Part shown: positions 1 to 5,628 of the stretch, piece after piece
How the letters are laid out: each line of letters starts with the position of its first letter
How positions within the stretch are numbered: the stretch's first letter is position 1
NCBI GenBank assembly: GCA_019412865.1
Contig: DXOJ01000550.1
Span: 1-5,628 of the forward strand
Direction: 5' to 3'
Length of the DNA: 5,628 nucleotides
From: Bacteroides sp.
GTDB taxonomy: Bacteria; Bacteroidota; Bacteroidia; Bacteroidales; Bacteroidaceae
Program-made: the position numbers and the translations under genes
The notes under the pieces: generated by a model
Told to the model about the DNA's origin: nothing
The model's database searches: none
Seen by the model: only the letters and a program-made list of their open reading frames with translations

Positions 1-28
1 GGCAGCGTCAGATGTGTATAAGAGACAG
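1..28 (+). other. Illumina Nextera transposase adapter remnant (artefact, not genomic)
   Basis: Bases 10-28 are exactly the Tn5 mosaic end AGATGTGTATAAGAGACAG. The preceding nine bases, GGCAGCGTC, are the adjoining part of the Nextera read-1 adapter, of which only the first five bases are missing. The match runs without a break and stops at base 28, where a coding reading frame begins. This is untrimmed library adapter at a contig end. It should be masked and must not be read as an upstream region, promoter or transposon end. It also supplies the TAA at 19-21 that falsely closes the reading frame of the next gene. Confidence 0.97.
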
Positions 29-30
29 CT

Positions 31-3000
31 GATATTGAACTTAGTTCCAAACAAATGAGAACCAGTGATGGGCTACCTAGTAATTCTGTACGATGCATGT
101 TTCAGGACAGTAAAGGATTCTTATGGTTGGGTACTTTAGACGGATTGACCCGTTATGATGGAAATACTTTTCTTACTTATCAGTTGGAAAGCGGAAAACA
201 CGATCAGGTTTCTTTAGCAGATAACAGAATAAAACATGTGGCAGAGGATAAGAATGGTTTTTTGTGGATAAAGACTGTGCCGGAATTATTCAGCTGTTAT
301 GATCTACAGAAAGCTTGTTTTGTAGATTTTACCGGTACCGGAAGTGATGGAGAGAACTATTCAGAAATATTTATGTCCTCTAATGGAGATGTGTGGCTTT
401 GGCATAGAAGGAATGGTGTGCGTCAAATTGTTTGTGAGGACGATCGGACTATGACCTCTGTGAAGTTTAGAACGGAATTTGGAAACTTGCCCGATGACCG
501 GATTAAATTTATAAATGAAGATTCTAGTGGCAGGATCTGGATTGGTACCATGCAGGGACTTGCGTCTGTTTATAAAGGGAAAGTTGAATTTATCGATAGG
601 AAATTGAATTTTTCTTCTTCTTTCCCTCATGGAGAGGATATGTATTTTCTGACAAAGAGTGGAGATGTGTATCGTTGTGTAAATGGATCGAAAAAAATAG
701 ACTGTTTAGCGTCGCTGTCTGCTATTGCCGGTAATACATCTGTCAGTACACATTCATTGATAAAAGATAAATGGGTTATATTTACTTCCAGCGAAGGGGT
801 ATATGAATTTGATTTTCAGAACTTTCAAATAACTCCTTGCCGGGAACTGAAAATAAATAATGGAAAAGTGATTCATGACAATTACGGAGATTGTTGGGCT
901 TACAATAACACTGGACGAATTTATTATATAAACTCGAAGAGCGGAGAAATAAAGAATTTTCAACTGATCCCTGAAGAGAAGATGAAATATATAGATTATG
1001 AACGCTATCATGTGGTGCGTGATGACCGGGGGATTGTGTGGATTTCAACTTATGGAAACGGACTTTTCACCTACGATATTCAGGAAGATCGGTTGGAACA
1101 CTTTGTTTCCGAAGGGAAGAATGCAGGACCTATAGGGTCAGATTTTTTGTTATGTTTGATGAAAGACAGAACAGGAGGAATATGGGTAAGCTCCGAATAT
1201 TCCGGTTTGTCTCATATTTCCATTTCAAATAAAGGCATTACACATGTCTATCCAGAATCACCGGATGTTTTTGACCGTTCGAATACAATCCGGTTACTGA
1301 CTAAAATGTCGAATGGAGATATATGGGTAGGAACGCGAAGAGGTGGATTGTATAATTATGATTCTCATCTGAAAACTAAAATAGATAATCATTATTTGCC
1401 CTATAATATTTATGCGATTTCAGAAGATAGTCAGGAGAATATATGGATAGGAACCCGGGGAGACGGACTAAAGATAGGAGATACGTGGTATAAAACGGAT
1501 CCGTCTAATCCTTTTGCCTTATCTCATTCTAATATTTATTCCATTCTTCGTGATAAGAAAGATCGTATGTGGGTGGGGACATTTGGAGGAGGACTGGATC
1601 TGGCAGAATCAACGGAAAAAGGACAATATAAGTTCCGTCGTTTCTTTCAAGGAAAGAAGTATGGCTTACGGATAGTCAGAGTAATGGCAGAAGATGAGAA
1701 AGGGATGATATGGATGGGCACAAGTGAAGGTATCTGCATATTCCACCCTGACTCATTGATTGCTAATGAAGATAACTATCATTTGTTCAGCTACACCGAT
1801 GGCAATTTTTGCAGCAATGAGATTCGTTGCCTGTTTCGTGATAGCAAAGGGCGCATGTGGGTAGGAACTTCGGGTGCCGGGCTGAATCTATGCGAACTGT
1901 CAGACGACTGTCAGTCTTTGAAATATACACATTATGGAATAGCGGAAGGACTGGTTAATAATATGGTGCAATCTATTTTAGAAGATCATTCGGGACAATT
2001 ATGGATTGCTACGGAATATGGAATTTCAAGGTTCAATCCCAACAGCCATTCTTTCGAGAATTATTTCTTCTCATCTTATACATTAGGAAATGTATATAGC
2101 GAGAACAGTGCGTGTATGGGTGCAGACGGTAAACTGATTTTTGGAACAAACTACGGATTGACGATTATTGACCCGAAGAAGATTCCAACAGAGAGATTGC
2201 TTTCTCCTATTGTTATCACAGGATTGTCCGTTAATGGAATTCAGGTGAAGCCTAATATGCCGGGTTCTCCTTTGCAAGAATCTTTAGCCTATTCGGATAA
2301 GATTACATTGAAATATTTCCAGAATTCTTTTATGCTTGATTTTTCTACTCTTGATTATTCGGATAATGGTCAAATCAAGTATATGTATTGGCTGGAAAAC
2401 TATGACAAGGGATGGAATGTTCCGTCTTCGTTAAGTTTTGCCACTTATAAATATCTGGAGCCGGGCAGTTACATTTTCCATGTGAAATATTGTGATGGTG
2501 CCGGTATTTGGAATGATACCGAAACAACTTTGAAGATTGTTATCGTGCCTCCGTTTTGGAAAACAAATTGGGCTATGCTTGGATATTTCATCCTGATGTT
2601 AATAGCTTTGTACTTTACATATCGTATCATTTTTAATTTCAATAGGTTGCGCAACCGCATCAATGTTGAAAAACAACTGACAGAGTATAAACTGGTATTT
2701 TTCACAAATATCTCTCATGAATTCCGTACTCCGCTTACATTGATCCAAGGAGCATTGGAGAAAATGTACCGGATGGATGATATTCCACAAGCCTTATTGC
2801 ATCCGTTGAAAGTCATGGATAAAAGTACACAACGTATGTTGAGGCTGATTAATCAGTTGCTGGAGTTCAGGAAAATGCAGAACAACAAGTTGGCTCTTTC
2901 TCTGCAGGAAACTGATGTAGTTGCTTTCCTGTACGAAATATATTTAAGTTTCAGTGACGTAGCAGAACAGAAGAATATGGATTTCCGCTTTTTGCCGTCT

Positions 3001-4254
3001 GTGCCATCCTATAAAATGTTTATTGATAAAGGTAATTTGGATAAGGTGGTGTATAACTTACTTTCAAATGCTTTTAAGTATACTCCTTCGGGTGGGACAA
3101 TTCTGTTTTCTGTGAATGTGGATGAGGTGAAGAAGTGTTTATACATTCAGGTAGCGGATACCGGAGTAGGTATTCCTAAAGAAAAGCAGGGAGAATTGTT
3201 TAAACGTTTCATGCAAAGTAGTTTCTCCGGAGATAGCATTGGAGTAGGGTTGCATTTGAGCCATGAATTGGTGCAGGTGCATAAGGGAACGATTGAATAT
3301 AAAGATAATGAAGGGGGAGGTTCCGTATTTACGGTATGTATTCCGACTGATAAAACTGTTTATTCGGAAAAAGACTTCCTGGTTCCCGGCAATCTCCTGT
3401 TGGAAGAAGCGAATATGCAGACTCACCATTTGCAGGAGCTTTCAGAGGAATGTCAGGAACATGAAAAGACAGTCACCACATCAAGAAAACATAAAATATT
3501 AGTCATCGAAGACGATAATGATATTCGTGGGTTCCTGCAGGAGGAGCTTAGTGCTTATTTTGAAGTAGAAGTGGCTGCGGATGGAATATCCGGATTTGAA
3601 AAGGCATGCAACTATGACGCAGACTTGATTATCTGCGATGTATTGATGCCTGGGATGACCGGTTTCGAAGTGACAAAGAAACTGAAAACTGAATTTGCGA
3701 CAAGTCATATTCCTATTATTCTGCTGACTGCCTTGACTTCACCGGATAAGCACCTGGAAGGACTTGAAGCGGGAGCGGATGTTTATGTTGCAAAGCCATT
3801 TAGTTTTAAGCTTTTGCTTGCGCAGGTGTTCCGGCTGATAGAGCAATGCGAAAAGTTACGGAAGAAGTTTTCCAGTGAACCGGGGGTAGTGCGTCCTGCT
3901 TTATGTAACACGGACCGGGATAAGGAGTTTGCAGATCAGTTGGTGGCTGTGGTGGAAAAGATTTATTCTCAATACAACATTTCTATTGATGAATTTGCGC
4001 AGATGATGGGGATGGGACGAACTGTGTTTTATAAGAAATTACGCGGAGTGACAGGATACTCACCGAATGAGTATTTGCGTGTCGTACGAATGAAGAAGGC
4101 TGCCGAACTGTTTTTGACCGAAAGGGATCTGACTGTTGCGGAAGTTTCTTATAAAGTGGGTATTAACGATCCTCTTTATTTCAGTAAATGTTTTAAAGCG
4201 CAGTTTGGAGTATCTCCTTCGGCTTACCAGAAAGGGGAGAGAAGTAAAACGTAG
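31..4254 (+). CDS. Hybrid two-component system sensor/regulator (HTCS), 5'-truncated
   Basis: This is a one-protein two-component system of the PUL-controlling HTCS class. Residues are counted from the ATG at 55. About fourteen propeller blades with W-[IV]-G-T strands (W24, W71, W162, W329, W424, W506, W602, W650) form the periplasmic sensor. They are followed by a Y_Y_Y domain (about 717-833), one membrane span (about 839-860), and HisKA with H888 in ISHEFRTPL. The ATPase has an N box at 1001-1011, DTGVG at 1035-1039 and GVGL at 1063-1066. The receiver (about 1146-1262) has E1152/D1153/D1154, phospho-acceptor D1195, T1225 and K1247. An AraC-type double HTH lies at about 1300-1395. All catalytic residues are present. 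The frame stays open upstream of 55 to the adapter (codons DIELSSKQ), and the first blade begins at once, so the signal peptide and true start are missing. It probably activates the adjacent PUL when its oligosaccharide ligand binds; the ligand is unknown. Confidence 0.95.
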   Translation, partial: DIELSSKQMRTSDGLPSNSVRCMFQDSKGFLWLGTLDGLTRYDGNTFLTYQLESGKHDQVSLADNRIKHVAEDKNGFLWIKTVPELFSCYDLQKACFVDFTGTGSDGENYSEIFMSSNGDVWLWHRRNGVRQIVCEDDRTMTSVKFRTEFGNLPDDRIKFINEDSSGRIWIGTMQGLASVYKGKVEFIDRKLNFSSSFPHGEDMYFLTKSGDVYRCVNGSKKIDCLASLSAIAGNTSVSTHSLIKDKWVIFTSSEGVYEFDFQNFQITPCRELKINNGKVIHDNYGDCWAYNNTGRIYYINSKSGEIKNFQLIPEEKMKYIDYERYHVVRDDRGIVWISTYGNGLFTYDIQEDRLEHFVSEGKNAGPIGSDFLLCLMKDRTGGIWVSSEYSGLSHISISNKGITHVYPESPDVFDRSNTIRLLTKMSNGDIWVGTRRGGLYNYDSHLKTKIDNHYLPYNIYAISEDSQENIWIGTRGDGLKIGDTWYKTDPSNPFALSHSNIYSILRDKKDRMWVGTFGGGLDLAESTEKGQYKFRRFFQGKKYGLRIVRVMAEDEKGMIWMGTSEGICIFHPDSLIANEDNYHLFSYTDGNFCSNEIRCLFRDSKGRMWVGTSGAGLNLCELSDDCQSLKYTHYGIAEGLVNNMVQSILEDHSGQLWIATEYGISRFNPNSHSFENYFFSSYTLGNVYSENSACMGADGKLIFGTNYGLTIIDPKKIPTERLLSPIVITGLSVNGIQVKPNMPGSPLQESLAYSDKITLKYFQNSFMLDFSTLDYSDNGQIKYMYWLENYDKGWNVPSSLSFATYKYLEPGSYIFHVKYCDGAGIWNDTETTLKIVIVPPFWKTNWAMLGYFILMLIALYFTYRIIFNFNRLRNRINVEKQLTEYKLVFFTNISHEFRTPLTLIQGALEKMYRMDDIPQALLHPLKVMDKSTQRMLRLINQLLEFRKMQNNKLALSLQETDVVAFLYEIYLSFSDVAEQKNMDFRFLPSVPSYKMFIDKGNLDKVVYNLLSNAFKYTPSGGTILFSVNVDEVKKCLYIQVADTGVGIPKEKQGELFKRFMQSSFSGDSIGVGLHLSHELVQVHKGTIEYKDNEGGGSVFTVCIPTDKTVYSEKDFLVPGNLLLEEANMQTHHLQELSEECQEHEKTVTTSRKHKILVIEDDNDIRGFLQEELSAYFEVEVAADGISGFEKACNYDADLIICDVLMPGMTGFEVTKKLKTEFATSHIPIILLTALTSPDKHLEGLEAGADVYVAKPFSFKLLLAQVFRLIEQCEKLRKKFSSEPGVVRPALCNTDRDKEFADQLVAVVEKIYSQYNISIDEFAQMMGMGRTVFYKKLRGVTGYSPNEYLRVVRMKKAAELFLTERDLTVAEVSYKVGINDPLYFSKCFKAQFGVSPSAYQKGERSKT

Positions 4255-4255
4255 T

Positions 4256-4312
4256 ATATACTTACCTTGAATCCGGTTTGTGCAGGATAGACCGGATTCA
4301 AGATAAGTATGT
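4256..4312. terminator. Long inverted repeat between convergent genes, probable bidirectional terminator
   Basis: Arms at 4258-4277 and 4291-4310 are 20-bp reverse complements with one mismatch (C4265 against A4303), around a 13-base loop (4278-4290). The core TTGAATCCGGT/ACCGGATTCAA is perfect. A T4257-G4311 wobble and an A4256-T4312 pair extend the base on the plus strand. It fills almost the whole 65-bp gap between the HTCS stop (4252-4254) and the stop of the facing GH105 gene (4320-4322), the expected place for a terminator shared by both. Neither side has a long T tract (GTTTAT after the plus arm), so it may act as an imperfect intrinsic terminator or as a 3'-end stabilising hairpin. 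Confidence 0.8.
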
Positions 4313-4319
4313 TTATCAG

Positions 4320-5459
4320 TTACATATTGAGGTTTAATTTATAGATTTCACTTCCGGCAAGAAGGAAACATCCTGTTCCGAAATCCTCAAAATCAGGAAC
4401 TTTGTCGTATGTGACAGGTTGACTGTCTTTCGGTTCTTTGCCGGTTCCCTGTACATAACCAAGAAAACCATTCGGGTGAACTGCATCCTTCACCATAGCA
4501 TTCCATGCTTTTATGATTACAGGCAGATAGGTCTTTTTATCCAATAGACCGTTGCGTACGCCCCAAGCCATACCATATACGAAAAGAGCTGTGCCGGAAG
4601 TCTCTTTGCCTCCGAAGTTTGACGGATCGTGGAGGCTGACATTCCAAAAGCCATCTTCACGCTGGCATTGTTTCAGTGCTTTGCTCATAGCCATAAAATC
4701 ATTGATGTAATCTTGGCGATGTTTTTCATCAGATGGAATTTCGTTCATTACCCGCACCAAAGCTGCGTATACCCATCCGTTACCACGGCTCCAATAACAG
4801 TTTTCGCCATTAGGCTCTTTGTATGGAGGATCGAAATTATGGTCTCTCCACCACAAACCTTCTTTGACATTGAACTTTCCGTTCTCTCCGTGTTTATTAC
4901 GGGTATATTCGTACATATCCCACATTTTGTCGAAGTACTTCTGTTCGCCTGTAAGTTTCCCCATTTTGGCAAATATAGGCATCCCCATCTGGATAGCATC
5001 TATCCACCACCAGTCGTTTATTTGTGGAGTATTGACCAGCATATCCATATTGGCTTTCGTTTTCCGTATTTTTTCAGGATCGGGGCAAATGTTGTATAAA
5101 TCGAGATAGATTTGGCTGGCGCAGTAATTATCTGCATTACGGGTGGTTGTCCCACGGTGGAAGCCCCATTGGTGGTAATCCGCCCATTCTTTGGCATAGA
5201 GATAATATTCGTCTGCGGGATAGATGGAGTAGAGTGCCATTAAGCCTTCGTAATATACGCTTCGTGTCCAGATATTACTGGGGCGAACTACTTTTTTCAC
5301 AAAGGAAGGAGTGCGATAGTCGGCATATTTTTTCATGAAATAGTCGTTCACCTGAAGGGTTACTTTGAGAATTTCTTTTTTATCGGGAGCTGTTTGTGCT
5401 TTTATATTCCCGTAACTCAATATTACTCCTGCAAAAAATAGTATAAGATGCTTTTTCAT
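4320..5459 (-). CDS. Secreted GH105-like unsaturated uronyl (rhamnogalacturonyl) hydrolase
   Basis: This 379-residue protein belongs to the GH88/GH105 (alpha/alpha)6-barrel superfamily. Such enzymes hydrate the C4-C5 double bond of a terminal unsaturated uronic acid left by a lyase, releasing the keto-deoxy sugar. Residues 1-22 look like a type I signal peptide (MKKH, hydrophobic LILFFAGVIL, cleavage near IKA-QT) with no lipobox cysteine, implying a periplasmic enzyme. Visible family signatures are NADNYCASQIYLDLY with D110, DWWWIDAIQMGMP with D154 (probable general acid/base, by comparison with YteR), GLWWRDH (201-207), WSRGNGW (223-229), ETSGTA (286-291) and a C-terminal FGTGCFLLAGSE. WxRGNGW favours GH105 over GH88. 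Length is close to YteR. I chose the ATG at 5459 rather than the in-frame GTG at 5501, because the signal peptide starts there and the GTG overlaps the promoter region. No Shine-Dalgarno is visible. The exact substrate (RG-I, arabinogalactan or other uronosides) is uncertain. Confidence 0.92.
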   Translation of the reverse strand: MKKHLILFFAGVILSYGNIKAQTAPDKKEILKVTLQVNDYFMKKYADYRTPSFVKKVVRPSNIWTRSVYYEGLMALYSIYPADEYYLYAKEWADYHQWGFHRGTTTRNADNYCASQIYLDLYNICPDPEKIRKTKANMDMLVNTPQINDWWWIDAIQMGMPIFAKMGKLTGEQKYFDKMWDMYEYTRNKHGENGKFNVKEGLWWRDHNFDPPYKEPNGENCYWSRGNGWVYAALVRVMNEIPSDEKHRQDYINDFMAMSKALKQCQREDGFWNVSLHDPSNFGGKETSGTALFVYGMAWGVRNGLLDKKTYLPVIIKAWNAMVKDAVHPNGFLGYVQGTGKEPKDSQPVTYDKVPDFEDFGTGCFLLAGSEIYKLNLNM

Positions 5460-5502
5460 TTTATAATAAATTAGATTACTATTGTTCTTAGATTGAGGCA
5501 CA

Positions 5503-5533
5503 CAAAGGTGAGCCTTTCTTTACCTGTTGCAAA
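5503..5533 (-). promoter_or_regulatory. Bacteroides-type promoter for the GH105 gene
   Basis: On the minus strand, TTTG (complement of 5530-5533) is followed after exactly 19 bases by CACCTTTG (complement of 5503-5510). The Bacteroides primary-sigma consensus is TTTG at about -33, a 19-21 base spacer, and TAnnTTTG at about -7. Only the first base of the -7 element departs from it. Transcription would begin near 5496-5498, giving a leader of about 38-40 bases before the ATG at 5459 and placing the alternative GTG at 5501 outside the transcript. The leader next to the ATG is A/T-rich (TTTATTATAAA), as is common in this group. Confidence 0.6.
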
Positions 5534-5584
5534 GAAAATGCATTGTAAGGAAAGTGATATTGAAATTTGTACGGAAAATATGTA

Positions 5585-5616
5585 ATATTAGACTTTATTC
5601 TTTATTCATATTAGTC
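5585..5616. repeat. Short direct repeats upstream of the GH105 promoter, possible operator
   Basis: ATATTAGAC (5585-5593) and ATATTAGTC (5608-5616) match at 8 of 9 bases and are 23 bp apart start to start, about two helical turns. Between them lies a perfect tandem CTTTATT CTTTATT (5593-5606). The block begins 52 bp upstream of the GH105 -33 element. AraC-family proteins often bind direct half-sites about two turns apart, so this could be an activator site, but the DNA here is very AT-rich and chance repeats are likely. The repeats themselves are seen; the operator role is a guess. Confidence 0.3.
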
Positions 5617-5628
5617 ATGGATAAGAAC

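Noticed and set aside
10..28. A Tn5/IS50-like mosaic end that could indicate a real transposon terminus
   Set aside because: It is joined to the rest of the Nextera read-1 adapter and sits at the very edge of the sequence. No transposase or second end is present, so it is library adapter.
361..1048. Several 85-89 codon minus-strand frames under the HTCS sensor region
   Set aside because: They are antisense to well-supported propeller blades, overlap each other, and show no domain or plausible start context.
2550..2640. Possible split of the HTCS into separate sensor and kinase/regulator genes
   Set aside because: The frame is continuous through the membrane span with no stop or frameshift, and the domain order is that of an ordinary single-chain HTCS.
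3139..3708. Minus-strand and alternate plus-strand frames of 69-96 codons in the kinase and receiver region
   Set aside because: The in-frame HTCS protein has intact ATPase and receiver motifs here. The alternatives are by-products of that coding sequence.
4629..5099. A 156-codon open frame on the plus strand with hydrophobic stretches
   Set aside because: It lies entirely antisense to the GH105 coding region, whose protein has clear family motifs. The translation resembles no family, so it is a shadow frame.
5534..5628. Possible small RNA or riboswitch upstream of the GH105 gene
   Set aside because: The stretch is AT-rich, has only an 8-bp palindrome (TAATATTA, 5583-5590) and short repeats, and shows no stable hairpin or recognisable aptamer core.

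Overview
The window looks like the edge of a polysaccharide utilization locus (PUL) from a gut-type Bacteroides or close relative. The evidence is a hybrid two-component system (HTCS) sensor-regulator, an architecture characteristic of Bacteroidetes, next to a secreted GH105-type unsaturated uronyl hydrolase. The DNA is moderately AT-rich, no Shine-Dalgarno sequence precedes the one visible start, and a promoter of the Bacteroides TTTG / TAnnTTTG type lies upstream of it. I cannot assign a species.

Layout. Bases 1-28 are not genomic: they match the Illumina Nextera read-1 transposase adapter ending in the 19-bp mosaic end, so genomic DNA begins at 29 and this is an assembly edge. From there to 4254 (+) runs one HTCS gene, complete at its 3' end but missing its true 5' end (signal peptide and start). 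It encodes about fourteen propeller blades, a Y_Y_Y domain, one membrane span, a histidine kinase, a receiver and an AraC-type DNA-binding domain. A 65-bp gap (4255-4319) holds a strong inverted repeat, read as a shared terminator for two convergent genes. From 5459 back to 4320 (-) lies a complete GH105-like hydrolase with a signal peptide. Upstream of it are a good Bacteroides-type promoter (5503-5533) and an AT-rich stretch to 5628 with short direct repeats but no recognisable gene.

How they fit together (inference from known PUL biology). The HTCS propellers sense an oligosaccharide in the periplasm and signal through the membrane to the kinase. The C-terminal AraC domain then activates nearby PUL genes. 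The GH105 enzyme would remove 4,5-unsaturated uronic acids left at the non-reducing ends of oligosaccharides by polysaccharide lyases. The substrate is therefore probably an acidic glycan such as rhamnogalacturonan-I or arabinogalactan side chains, but no lyase or SusC/SusD pair is in view, so the glycan is not fixed.

I find no previously undescribed system here. The most useful observations are the adapter remnant and the false start it creates, the strand-asymmetric hairpin, and the promoter that decides the GH105 start.
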